In this document: piece after piece, positions 32,999 to 44,130 of the stretch
Position numbering within the stretch: position 1 is the stretch's first letter
Layout: each line of letters begins with the position of its first letter
DNA from: Hygrophila difformis
Lineage: Eukaryota; Streptophyta; Magnoliopsida; Lamiales; Acanthaceae
Reading direction: 5' to 3'
Assembly (NCBI GenBank): GCA_030278955.1
Contig: JAOANR010000014.1
Span: forward strand, 29,463,453-29,527,452
Length of the DNA: 64,000 bases
Notes under the pieces: generated by a model
Database searches by the model: none
Seen by the model: the letters and a program-made list of their open reading frames with translations, nothing else
Told to the model about the DNA's origin: nothing
Translations under genes and position numbers: made by a program

Positions 32999-33932
32999 AG
33001 AAGTTAGTTCAATTAGTTGTTGCTGTAACGAATTTACCTCAGTGGCATCTTTCACTGCCACAGTCTCTCGTGGCCCAAATTGTTGAGAGTTCATGGCCAT
33101 ATCATTTAACAACCCCCAAGCTTCAGTTGGTGTCTTGTTCATCAGTGCACCACCACTCGCAGCATCAATGATCATCCTATCCATAGCAGTTAGCCCTTCA
33201 TAAAAATATTGGATTAGTAGTTGTTCAGATATTTGGTGTTGAGGACACCTAGTAATGAGTTTATTAAATCTATCCCATATATTCAAACAAAGACTCCCCT
33301 GAAACTTGCTTGATTCCACATATCTCCTTTCTTAGGTTAGCAGCCCGGGAAGCGGGGAAATACTTCTCCAAGAACTTGCGCTTCATCTCAGTCCAGGTAG
33401 TGATACTCCCTGTTGGAAGATTAAAGAGCCAACCTTTGGCAGCATCCTTCAGTGAAAATGGGAAAGCCCTCAGCTTGATTTGATCCTCAGTAACTCCAGC
33501 ACGTTTCATACTGGTGCATACCAAATCGAACTCCTGCAAATGCTTATGTGGTTCCTCACCTGAAAGACCATGGAAAGAAGGTAATAAATGTATCAGTCCA
33601 GTTTTAAGCACAAATGCCGTATTTTCGTTTACAGTAGGAAAAGTGATACAGAGAGGTTGTTGAGTTAAGTAAGGAGCTGCTAGCTCCCTTAATGCCCTTT
33701 GTTGAGCCATTTGTGCCTGTGGAAAATCAACCGTCTCCTCTAGCTCCTTGCTATCCTCAGAATCCGATGAGCTAGAATCCCCAGCAATTTGCACTGCCAA
33801 GCTAATCAATGCTGATAGAACGGCTGCTTTTTCTGCTCTCCTTAACTCCATGGCTTCCTTCCTCAAACGACGTGCATTCTTTTCAATTTCAGGATCAAAA
33901 TTTTGTTCAGCACCACGTTCTGTTCGAGGCAT
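32999..33932 (-). pseudogene. Gypsy gag, second copy, truncated and frameshifted
   Basis: Nearly identical to 27630-28561. A one-base insertion near 33278 ('FEYMG' in place of 'FEYWDRF') shifts the frame. The copy ends at 32999, where it jumps to the post-protease region, removing the gag C-terminus and protease. Confidence 0.85.
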
Positions 33933-34020
33933 AAACTAGTAAGCAGAAATAAAAAATAATATATATAATAAAATAAAATAAATAAAATAACCAAAGTATC
34001 CAAATCCTTAATTGCGTCCC

Positions 34021-34768
34021 CGGACCGTGGGTTCACGACGGGAGGATCACGACATGAGAGGTGGGAAATAAAAGAAATTGGATTTTTAGAAATTTAGGGT
34101 TTCCATGTCGCTAGACAAAAATTGTGTCGCGAGGCGTGGTCTCGCGACACGGGTCTGGCGACACAAGGGTTGGAAGTCAGAATTTTTGGACATTAAAAGA
34201 GATGAGGACCCTGTCGTGAGACTATAAATTGTGCCGCGAACTTAGGCTCGCGACATGGGTCTCGCGACTGGATAGTTTGTGAAAATTTGCTAAGTCATGG
34301 AGGCCCAGTCGCTAGACTTCAATTGTGGCGCGATACATGGTCCCGCGACAGGAGTCTAGCGACTGGCATGGTCTAGCAAAAAATTCTAAGTATTTGATTC
34401 CAGTTGCTAAACTTGGAAAGTGTGTCGCGAGACGTGGTCTCGCGACAGGTTGGTCTAGCGACTGGGCTTTCAATATATTGTTAGGGCATAATTTCCTAGT
34501 CCTGAAACTAAAATTGTTTCCTGAACCGTGGGTTCAGGATATGATTTACACGACTAGAGCCTCTCAGAGAAAATACAAGAGTTTGGTCCCCAGTCGCTAC
34601 GCTAGCATTGTGTCGCGAACCGTGGGTTCACGACAGGGGTGCCTCATGACTGGGGGTTTTAAATTAAAGGACAAGTGTCCTGAGACATCCAGTTGCGAAG
34701 CTCCCCTCTGGTCGCGAGACGTGGTCTCGCGACTGGAGGCGGTTTGCGACCAGGAGGTGGTTCAGGAC
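34021..34768. repeat. Nested hairpin array, LTR copy 2 (proximal)
   Basis: Counterpart of 16459-17222. The best unit is 34401-34464: perfect 11-bp inner arms TGTCGCGAGAC (34423-34433) and GTCTCGCGACA (34437-34447) around GTG, inside outer arms at 34401-34412 and 34453-34464 with two mismatches. Confidence 0.85.
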
Positions 34769-36128
34769 ACATGTCAGGCACACTAGCATGCATTTGCGTG
34801 ATCTCACCCTGTTTCAGATCTAAAAGTGCCTTAAAGCTAAAAACAACCAAGCATAATTTAGATCTAACTAAAACATGCTTGAATAAAATTAAATAAACTA
34901 AGACAAACCTTAAAATAAAACAAAAAGAATACTAATCTAGGGTTTAATCATTCACTATGCATGAACCTAACCGCAATTAGTAAACAGTAAGCATAATATG
35001 GAAAATTAAAGGTCAAATGACCACAAATAAAATGAAAGCATTAAATCCATGGGCTTAGAACACCCATTTCATGTTTTTGGGATACGTTTTCAGATTTAAC
35101 TCCCCATTTATTAAGTGGGTTTGTTATTATCCATTAAGTTGGATAAAACAAACCCTAGAAACAAGGTAAAAAAAGAAAACATGGTAGAAAGTGGCTACCT
35201 ACAGCCCTAAAATGGAAAACCAACAAGAATTTAAGCTAACTACCCTAATCTAAGAACAAAATTTAAATAATACAAAAAAAAAAACTAACTAAAAACTACC
35301 TAAGAGAGAGCTCTGCAAACTATCTTCAAGAAAGAAAGAATCCCCCCCTGAACATAGGGATCACCACCTATTTATAGAAGTGAAACCCTAAGCCCATGGG
35401 CCTTGATCTGAGGCCCATTGTGTCTCAAGACATCACACACATCACAGCTGTGTCGCAGAATCACATTGTGGCGCGAGACAAGGCTGCATGTCACAAGGCT
35501 TCTCGACTGGGTTTTGATCCTTTTCGATTTTTTTTTTCTTTCTGTGGCGCTAAACTACACCCAGTCGCGAGACCATGCTTCGCAACTAGGGTCTAGCGAC
35601 TAGTTGCCTTGGGACTGGATTCTCCTTCATCATCTTCTTGTGTCGCTAGACATTCCCCAGTCGTGAGACCATGCTTCGCGACTGGGAGGTCTAGGGACTG
35701 GCCTTATATGCTTTCTGTCTCTTTGTGTCGCGGAACACCTCCCAGTCGCGAGGCTATGTTTCGCGACTGGGTACCAGTCTCGCGACTGGCTCGTCCTTAT
35801 TGTTCCTGATGGGCCAACATATATTTTTGTGGGTCTTTTCTTTCTTTTCCCATCTTTTTGTATTTTGTGGGCCTGCTTTATTCTTTTGCCCATTTTTTTC
35901 ATTTCTTTTTCTTTTTTTTCCTTTTTCTGTTGTTTTGGATTTTCTAGCATGAATGTGTAATAAATTACATGTTTATGCCTTTTCATACCAGCTTATTATT
36001 TTTACAAATATGCATAAATCAGTCAAATTCTACTGCTTTCTTATTTAAAATAAGACCGGAATGCGATCAAATGCCCGTTTCAGACACGGAAATGGATTGA
36101 AAATAATGGACATTTCTGGCCATTATCA
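34024..36128 (-). repeat. LARD 5' LTR, second part
   Basis: Matches 16485-18594. The 787 bp equivalent to 15698-16484 are missing at the gypsy insertion, so the insertion was accompanied by deletion. TATAAATA on the minus strand at 35369-35376. Confidence 0.85.
35449..35793. repeat. Nested hairpin array, LTR copy 2 (distal)
   Basis: Counterpart of 17906-18253, with a shorter T-run. Arms include CCCAGTCGCGAG and CTCGCGACTGG. Confidence 0.8.
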
Positions 36129-37735
36129 GTCTTTAGACTCAGTTCCCAGTGATGAACAAGAACCGGATCCTTGGACCTACAAGGAGGCATTCCAGGATGT
36201 CGATGCAGAAGCTTGGCAAAATGCCATGGATTCTGAGATTGAATCCATGCATACTTGTATATGACCTTAAAGACCTTCCAAATGACAAAAAGGCAATTGG
36301 GTGCAAATGGGTCTTTAGGAGAAAGAGGGGGCCTGATGGGAAGGTTACAACCTTCAAAGCACGATTGGTGGCAAAGGGTTTCACTCACAAAGAGGGCATC
36401 GATTATGATGAAACTTTCTCACCAGTAGCCATGCTAAAGTTGATCCGGATACTCTTATCCATAGCTAGTCACATGGACTATGAAGTTTGGCAAATGGATG
36501 TAAAGACAATTTTCCTTAACGGGAATCTGGATGAAGACATCTATATGCAGCAACCTGAAGGTTATGTGAAGAAAGGCCAAGAGCATCGTGTGTGGAAGCT
36601 AAAGAAGTCTTTATATGGACTTAAACAAGCTTCAAGGTCTTGGAACATTCATTTTGACGAAGTGATCAAGTCCTATGGATTTGAACAATGTCCAAATGAA
36701 AGTTGAGTGTACAAGAGGTGCAACGGAAACGTGGTGATATTCTTAGTACTATACGTAGATGATATACTTCTCATTGGAAACAATGTCAAGGTATTATCAG
36801 ACGTAAAGGTATGGCTTTCTGAGCAATTTCAAATGAAGGACATGGGGGAAGCATCGTACATTCTAGGAATGAAGGTCATTCGTGATCGGAAAAGGAGAAT
36901 GTTGTGCCTTTCTCAAGCAGCCTACATTGACACTGTGATTGCTCGATTCAGCATGCAAAACTCCAAGAAAGGATTCTTACCTTTCAGACATGGAGTTCCT
37001 CTATCTAAAGAAATGTGTCCCAAGACACAAAAGGAGACAGAGGAGATGGCTAAGGTTCCTTATGCCTCGGCAGTAGGAAGCCTTATGTATGACATGCTGT
37101 GCACGAGGCCTGATATCTGCTATGCAGTTGGCATGGTGGCAAGATATCAATCTAACCCTGGGCAAGGACATTGGATTGCGGTGAAGCATATTCTCAAGTA
37201 TCTAAGAAGAACTCGGGATTATATGCTAGTTTACCAGTCAAGCAATCTAAGTCCTTTGGGTTACACAGATTCAGGTTTCCAAGCTGATTGAGATGAGAGG
37301 AAGTCAACCTCGGGATATGTGTTTACCTTAGGAGGTGGAGCAATCTCATGGAAGAGCGTAAAGCAGAAATGCATCGCAGATTCTACCATGGAAGCCGAAT
37401 ATGTTGCGGCCTCTGAGGTAGCAAAGGAGGCTGTGTGGCTCAAGAGCTTCTAGTATGACTTGGGGGTTTCTGCGAGTATGCCTCAACGTATCATTATCTA
37501 TTGTGATAACGCTGGTGCAGTGGCAAACTCAAAAGAACCTAGAGCTCATAAAGCAAGTAAACACATCGAAAGAAAGTACCACATCATACGAGACATCGTA
37601 AGGCGAGGAAACGTGGCTGTGACAAAGATTGCGTCGTTGGACAACTTGGCAGACCCTTTCACGAAGACTCTGGCAATAACGATCTTCGAGAAACATGTAG
37701 AGGGTCTTGATTTACGATATCTTGCAGCTAGCTAG
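36129..37735 (+). pseudogene. Copia reverse transcriptase and RNase H, degenerate
   Basis: This continues the pol gene interrupted at 13939. It starts 'DPWTYKEAFQD', has a frameshift near 36255, then the RT palm ('GCKWVFRRK', 'QMDVKTIFLNG', 'YGLKQASRSW', and the catalytic 'LYVDDILL' at about 36750). RNase H follows ('GYTDSGF' ... '[10 protein letters not shown]' ... 'KHIERKYHIIRD'). In-frame stops lie at 36704-36706 (TGA), 37289-37291 (TGA) and 37453-37455 (TAG). The final stop follows 'LRYLAAS'. The element cannot encode a working polyprotein. Confidence 0.88.
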
Positions 37736-37743
37736 ACTTTAAG

Positions 37744-37802
37744 TATAAGTGGGAGACATGTTTGTGTATACTAAAAGTTTAGCTTTAGTATAAGTGGGAG
37801 AT
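37744..37802 (+). other. Copia polypurine tract, duplicated
   Basis: 'TAAGTGGGAGA' occurs at about 37746-37756 and again at 37791-37801. The second abuts the 3' LTR start (TGATAG, 37803). The two are preceded by similar TTTAGTAT-type sequence, so a segment of about 46 bp is duplicated. Confidence 0.6.
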
Positions 37803-38965
37803 TGATAGAGTATACAGTAAAGCAAACTTTTAGTGCACTTTTGTATTTATTCGATTTCTATATTGACTGAAATAAATGGTTATTCACATTGTTGCTTTTG
37901 TATGGATGCTTGTATGTTTTCTATTTAATTGCAAGTATGTCCAATTATCTAATACTGTAGATAACATGGTGTGAGGAGTCACACAGAAGATCATATTGTC
38001 AGTTCCTTATAAGATATAAACAGTATTCACAACTGAGATAGTTTGCGACATAACTATTGGTTTAAGTTGTATTGGAAACTTGTAATTAGTTTATCTTGAC
38101 TATTAGTTTGCAGTAATGCGCTGCGTCGCATTGAATGGATCACTGTTGAGATGCATTCTTCTATTCTGACATAAGAAGAATCAAGATCTCGGTGAGTCTG
38201 ATAAATTCTTAACCCTAGTAGAGATAAATCTGACACATGTAATATTTGTTGGTGGCTTTGATTTACCATGAGTGAGAATCCTAGTTGATTCAATATGCTT
38301 CGTATTTTCGGCGCCGATATTATTTGCATGGTGTCTATTTATTCTCACTAGGGCACTGTGTCCTGGTTATCCGGGTTGATGACGTCCCCTTAAGGAGCTC
38401 AATAACGATCATTGTATGAACCCTGCAGGTGGATTTATTCCGTACAATGATGAAGTTTGAGTGGTATTACTTAAGGATTAAAAGAGATTAATTGATTAAA
38501 ATTGTCAGAAGTTTTAATTAATTAATAGACGTGTGATATCTTAAACATAGGGAATCAATTGAGTTTAATAGAAGCCCAGTTTCAATCTGGATCAGACCGG
38601 GAGTGCAACATTAATTATTTAGTGGAATTAATTAATGTTTTATAGGCCAAATCATGTTCTGGGCTAAAAATAAGAATTTAAGTCTGTAAAGGATCCCGAG
38701 CCTGATACATTCTAGTGGATCCCGAGTCTGGCCCAAGGACCAACTAGGAGAGTCTATAAATAAGTCTCCAGAAACCCTAGCCACCATAACACAATCATAA
38801 TTCTCTTCCAACAAGAGAGAGGGGGCGGCCAAGAGGGTTTTTGGAGATCAAATTTTTCTCTCCATCCGTTCGATAGATATCTGTCCATCCGGAATTCGTA
38901 TGGGGTCGGGAACAGTCTGGAAGATTCCTAGTGTTGAATCCGTTCGTGTGCAAGGAGGGAGATCC
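37803..38965 (+). repeat. Copia 3' LTR, truncated
   Basis: Follows 8431-9600 and then breaks off at 38965, lacking about 230 bp of its 3' end. The following 45 bases repeat the 5' flank of the element (about 8390-8430), including 'CCATGCTCGCAC' twice. So a deletion joined LTR to flanking DNA at a short repeat. Confidence 0.82.
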
Positions 38966-39010
38966 CATGCTCGCACAACCAAATTAAAACTACCGCGACC
39001 CCATGCTCGC

Positions 39011-40259
39011 ACAACCATCCCACTCTATTTGACATAAATGGTTTAATTTCTACATTATTTATTAATCAATTTTGATTGTGTGTTTATTATGATTGTAATT
39101 ATGTAAGAAGAAAGTATAATCATGTTTTCAACATGATATTAGAGCCCGAATCATTGGATACGTTTCGATTCTAAATGTGAGATTCGATTACGAAGTGAAT
39201 ATCATATCGATGAATATATTGAGATCCCATATCGAAAAGATTGTCAAGTTCCCCTAGCTTATATGAAAAGAGTAACTCAATCTATTACCAATTGATCTTA
39301 TCCATGATTCTATAGAATAAATATGGCAATCAGCTCAGAAAAGTGTCCATCCTTGAACCCTAGAAATCGGTAACCGGGCTGACCCACGGAGGCGACGAAA
39401 AAGCCTTCCGTCGCCAAGGACGACTACCGAAAGTCGATCGCGGAAGTCGGTCGCTGAACTGGGGTGGAAACACAATATTTTGATTGTATTCAGTGATCGA
39501 AAAATTGGTTGCCGATTCCGTTGCTAGATCTGGTATTAGATCATCATTTGCAATATTTTGTCTCTTACTACACCTTCCAGGATGTTACTATTCATAGAAA
39601 TACAGAAATACTAATAAATTGAAGACTATTTAATATCATGTGAATCATTATATATATACGAAATCTTTAATTTACAAATATCCGTACATTTGCATTGCAG
39701 AGAGGCGATTTAATAGTCAAAACTGAACATACATATCACTATCAAACTGAATCTATATGTTACATTTCAAAAATCCACTAAGTTGTCATGTTGGCTTCTT
39801 TATACATACTCTCTTTGTTTCACATGCTGCCCGCTAGCATCATGAACTCTATTTTCCTCGAAGCCAGCAAGGTCGACCATACTACTTCTCATCTATGATT
39901 TTAGGAACTTTAATCTTTTTGATAATTCCTTAATACACTATCTTATTTGAGAAACCTGAAGATAACAACATATAGATGAGATAACATGCATTTAGGGATA
40001 CGTACAAGCTGTAGACTTATTTATGATTACATTTAGAGATCAATACTTTAGTACATGGAAATTCAACAAATAACATGTACTAACCTGCCAAATTGAGTGA
40101 GCATGGACTATCAGAGGCTTTTGGAAGAAGACATGTAAAGAATTCGTGACAACTTGGATCAAAGTTAGCAAAGAGTTGATCTCTTAGGCTTCATGGATGA
40201 GCAACACCTAACAGACGTTTGTAAGTCGATTAGACTTCCTATGGAGTTTCTGGAACTTG
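39011..40259. other. Old repeat fragments, no gene
   Basis: 'TTTTCAACATGATATTAGAGCC' spacing near 39125-39146 looks like a decayed copia LTR end plus tRNA-Met primer site. 39195-39300 resembles LTR sequence common in plant copia elements ('GTTCCCCTAGCTTATA'). Nothing recognisable from 39500 to 40259. Confidence 0.35.
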
Positions 40260-40471
40260 AAGGTCCTCTATTCGCAAAGGCGAAGATGGGAGTGTAATGT
40301 AGAAGGTCCTCTATTCGCAAAGGCGAAGATGGGAGTGTAATGTAGACGTCCTTCTTCTTCGGAGATAACAAAAAAAATACTGCAAAGTGCATGGAGGGCG
40401 AAGATGGGAGTGTAATGTAGACGTCCTTCTTCTTCGGAGATAACAAAAAAAATACTGCAAAGTGCATGGAG
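40260..40471. repeat. Two overlapping tandem duplications (43 bp and 75 bp)
   Basis: Unit 1, period 43, begins AAGGTCCTCTATTCGC at 40260 and 40303. Unit 2, period 75, begins GGCGAAGATGGGAGTG at 40322 and 40397 and ends at 40471. The copies are essentially identical, so both duplications are recent. They lie just upstream of LINE ORF1 sequence. Confidence 0.85.
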
Positions 40472-40906
40472 AAATAAAGAATCGATTTAGCTTTTAAAAT
40501 TTTCTTGCTACTGAAATAGATAGTTGGATGTGAGAGAAGAAGAATAATAGTCTCCAAGAAGCATTCCAAGATGACTGAAGCTCCGATGGATGATCATGGC
40601 GGACAACCACCTGACCCCTTGGACAACAGTGCACAGAAACGACCCAGGCCATCTCATGGTGACATGGTTAGAAAGAGGGCATGATTCATGCATGCGACTA
40701 TTGATGAAGCATTGAGAGATGGGTATGATGACACGGAGGATATAAAGGAAATTCCGGTGGGTGATTCCAAACAACTGGTCTTCTCCAGTGCTTTTTAAGA
40801 ACGCCCGCAATGACAATGGGCCAACGCAGTGGTCATCAAAGTAATTGGGTGCAATGTTTCCTATCGAATCTTGAAATCTTGGCATGTTGCAGCATCCGTT
40901 CCCCTA

Positions 40907-41724
40907 TGTTGTTATCTTAAGCTTTCTGTGCAGATGGAAAGTGTCGTCATGATGCAGTTCGGATGATGCAATGACTACAAGAACTGAACAGTTTCAACAG
41001 TTATGAAGGAAGTTACACTGTGACAGTTATTGTTGCTGATTAAACTGCATGGAGGAGCTGTATTGCAGCTGATTTCGAATGTACTCTCTTCTATATAAGT
41101 GTGTTAGTCATAGATGAGATTAACTGATTTGCTAGATTTATAGTATATTGAATTGTAATTTTCACTTTCGTATTTTTAGAAATCGGTTTCTCTCTTAGTT
41201 TTTCATAAATTGAATTCCTGAGAGAGTTTAGAAAATTCCTTGATGATCTGCTATACAATCTGAAGAGATCATATCTGTCATCGAGGTCTGCTCTACACCG
41301 CTTCAATAAATGTTCTTGATTGAAGAAACATTTTCTTGACGACGAAAATGAAGCCGCCTTTTGCGAAGGTTCTCGAAGGAATCTGAAGGAGAAATTCAGG
41401 CCGTCTACTGCACCGTAATTCCAAGATTTGAAGAACTATCCAGTGATCGGAGTTGTGAGGGAGTTCAGACGGTGATCATTCTGTAAGGAGTGAAGCCTTG
41501 GGTAATAGAGTCTGTTTTGATTGTATTGTTCTTTGAGGTCTAGGACTTTTCGAGTGATAGTTTAGAAGCTAGATTGGCATCCCCAGACGTAGGCCGAAGG
41601 CCGAACTGGGTTAACAAATCTTGTGTTTCTCTTTTACTACACTGATCTGCACACATCCACACGTAGTCTAGACGACTTGCAAACAACCGCGCTCGTTGAA
41701 GATTCGCATTAAAGGGGACAAACA
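40907..41724 (+). repeat. Putative solo LTR inside LINE ORF1
   Basis: Runs from TGTTGTTATC to GACAAACA, flanked by CCCTA (40902-40906) and CCCTC (41725-41729), a near-perfect 5-bp duplication. Removing it roughly rejoins the LINE reading context. No matching LTR elsewhere in the window. Confidence 0.6.
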
Positions 41725-42555
41725 CCCTCATCAACGTTTATAGCGACTATTTTGTAATGCGATTCACATTGGAAACCGATGCCCTTCAATTCCTCACTGG
41801 AGGTCCCTAAATGGTGCTAGGGAATTACCTCCATGTGCAACCGTGGGACGATTTGATCCAACCACCAATGAAGTATCGTCGATAGTAACTAACATGGGTA
41901 TGAATCTCCAAACTCCCATTATTTATGTACAATAGAAATGTTATCCACAGAGTAGGGTCCAAGATTGGCAAAGAGGTAAGTTTCGATATCAACACCTACA
42001 CCATTGCTGGGGGACGATATGAGAGATTAACAGTTTGAATTAGATTATCCAAACAACTCACACCTACTGTAACAACGGATGGACAGACTTGTCAACGTAG
42101 AATACGAAAATCTAAAGTTGGTTTATTACGTATGCGGAAAATACAGACATGCCATGATAAATTGTACAGACCAACAACAAAAAACCAGATCCTCCCCTAT
42201 TGATCAAGACAAATCGGAGGCCACGAAAGTTGGCACAAGCTATGGCCCCTGGATGATAGCCCAGACGAAACGATGACTATCCGAAAGGAGACGACAAAGC
42301 AATAAACAACAAAACTCCATGAACGATAATTGGTTTTCACTACTTGAGGAGGATCAAGATGATGGAAACAATTCGCCGCGACTGTGGAGTAGAAGCAACA
42401 GGACCGATCACAAGAATGTCAGACTCCTAGATCCTTGACATATCCCTCATCTCAGAAAAACTTAAAAATGCAATATGTAGCCCCAGGCGTCATATAGCCT
42501 CCCCCACTGCAGACCACCAGATCCACAGCCTCCCCTCACATGAGAACCGGGCTCT

Positions 42556-43925
42556 GTGGTCGGTCGCACGGCTAATTAAAATTTCCCTTGTATCTGCAAC
42601 TACAAATAAATGTAATATAGAACAAGGGGTTCGTCTCCACAGAAATCTCAATATGAATAGATTCTCTTATACTCAATGCAATAAAGTAAAATGGTGGGGG
42701 GGGGGGGGGTTGGTTAGGATTGATTTAAAACTATTAAATTTAAAAAACTAACAAAATATATAAACTAAGCAAACAATAAAATGGGATTAATATATAAATT
42801 AAAAGGCCTAGTTCTAGGAATGATTTTGAGATTGGTACTTGAATTAGGTCATTGACTTAATAAATTTGATTTCTAAACCATTGATAAATCAGTTATATTT
42901 GTTAGGTCCGCTTAGACAACCAATTTTTTGCTTACAGAATAGATAATTAAGGTGGTAAGACTGTTAATTATCCCTAATTGAGATCAACAATCCTAGGTAC
43001 GATCACATGATTAAATTGCCCAATTGCATTACACACTAGAAAAACCCAATCCGAGTAATTTACACATACGATATGTAAATTACTGTCGATCATGCAATTC
43101 TCTAGAAAGGAACTCATCAACCTGATTGCCACCTATTATAATAGAATTAAAATTACGGGTATTCTATTCAAATCAGCACGAACTTATCAAATCAAATGAA
43201 ATACCGTGCACAAATATTCATCCAATCCAATAATCACAAACAATAATCTCAGAAATTGCATAAATACCAATAGTTTCAGAAATCCGTAAAGTAATTGGAA
43301 GTCTCGCAAAACACAAGTACCAATTCTTAATCAAAACCTAGAACTAGAATGGGAAATCTACTCCATACACATGTAAAAGAAGAACCAAAAGAAGATTACA
43401 TGCATAAACTCAAAGAATTCTTGATGATTTTCTTCTCTTCCTCCTAGTGCCCTGTCGTGTCTGCCTCCTCTTCCAATTCTCAATTCTGTTGTGTTTAGTC
43501 TCCTGCCTTCTATTTTCAATTCAAAATTTCAATGCCCAATCTGCTTCACGTTCTCCTGGACGCCTCCTTGCCCCTTGATTGCATAATTAATTTCCTTAAT
43601 TAAAATTAATTCTTGAATTGCCTCCATTATGTCTTTTCAGCCGTTACTCCCTATTTCCTTTAGCAGATGTTTTCTTTTTCTTTAGCTGCAAATGAGCCCA
43701 AGCCCATTAGGGATATGTATTTTCAACTAGCCATACAGGAATTGGAAGGCATTCCTTGTTTGCTGTCAATTTCTTCTCACAAAGCCAATTTTGATTTGTT
43801 TTCAATCCATCACCTTCAAGCCTACAGAATAACCAAAATAGGCACAAATAAGTCATATTCACATTTAATCAACTCCAAACCACTTGAATTATTAACAAAT
43901 TATATGAACAAAATTTCTCTAATCA
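42556..43925 (-). repeat. Putative gypsy-type solo LTR inside LINE
   Basis: Shares blocks with the gypsy LTR at 28669-30229 in the same order, including 'GTCTCC' after the G-rich start, 'TACGATCA', and 'CATTACACACTAGAAAA' (about 43024), with an end similar to 'ATAT..AATCA'. Strongly diverged; the left boundary is approximate. Includes a G14 run at 42696-42709. Confidence 0.5.
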
Positions 43926-44130
43926 CTCCGCAACCTTCTGCTGCAAGAGTCCAAATAGTGCGGTCATCACTCGCACCGACGAACCATATAGTTGTCAGAG
44001 TTGACGACCCATTGACTTACTACACCAAGAAAGGAAGAAGGTCGGACCTGACAATGGAAGATAAACCTCTAGAACCTCCTGATATCGACATCATGGATAT
44101 GACAGATTGGCAAACAAGCCATCAAAGCTT

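Larger units (their letters stand above)
25711..34023 (-). mobile_element. Ty3/gypsy composite: internal - LTR - internal, no outer LTRs
   Basis: Reading on the minus strand: a primer-site stub and truncated gag (34023-32999), a downstream non-coding region (32998-30230), one LTR (30229-28669), then primer site, gag and protease of a second copy (28663-25984) and the same downstream region (25983-25711), where it stops. Both outer ends lie inside internal sequence and no target duplication is seen. RT, RNase H and integrase are absent from both copies. It resembles gag-only non-autonomous gypsy derivatives (Tat/Athila type primer). Two tandem copies recombined or deleted is the simplest reading. 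Confidence 0.78.
13940..36128 (-). mobile_element. LARD-like non-autonomous LTR retrotransposon
   Basis: It inserted in copia pol with a 5-bp target duplication GTCTT (13935-13939 and 36129-36133). The outer ends read TGAAAC at 13940 and TTATCA at 36128. The 4.66-kb LTRs at 13940-18594 and 23969-36128 (the second interrupted) flank an interior of about 5.37 kb with no gag, protease, integrase or RT. A tRNA-Asp-type primer site (23951-23968) and a purine tract (18595-18609) fix the orientation as minus. LTR size, interior size and lack of pol fit the LARD class described from cereals. The primer site suggests mobilisation by a Ty3/gypsy partner of the Tat/Athila type (inference). The interior carries a captured F-box exon and many hairpins. 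Confidence 0.85.
8431..38965 (+). mobile_element. Degenerate Ty1/copia LTR retrotransposon, split by nested LARD
   Basis: Matching LTRs lie at 8431-9832 and 37803-38965. A tRNA-Met-type primer site sits at 9835. The order is gag, protease, integrase, then reverse transcriptase and RNase H, which is the copia order (integrase before RT). Without the 22.2-kb insertion at 13940-36128 the element is about 8.3 kb. Stops, frameshifts and a truncated 3' LTR show it is dead. A target duplication cannot be read because the 3' end is lost. Confidence 0.9.
40571..44130 (+). pseudogene. LINE (L1-type) ORF1 remnant with two nested solo LTRs
   Basis: The ATG at 40571 opens a Pro/Asp-rich N-terminus that soon meets a TGA. 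Near 40820 a shifted frame gives 'QWANAVVIKVIG', the start of the domain found in plant L1 ORF1 proteins (DUF4283). After an insertion (40907-41724) the domain resumes: 'SDYFVMRF' and 'FLTGGP' at about 41745-41810. A zinc knuckle follows at about 42079-42160 ('DGRLVNVEYENL'-like start, then Y..CGKYRHAMINC, first cysteine lost). A second insertion (about 42556-43925) separates a possible tail ('NHIVVRVDDPL', 43980-44020), less certain. Frameshifts and stops throughout. ORF1 proteins bind LINE RNA. No ORF2 (endonuclease/RT) is present. Confidence 0.65.

Noticed and set aside
39352..39460. A CGAC/GTCG-rich patch resembling CACTA MITE interior.
   Set aside because: No CACTA ends or 3-bp duplication could be found around it.
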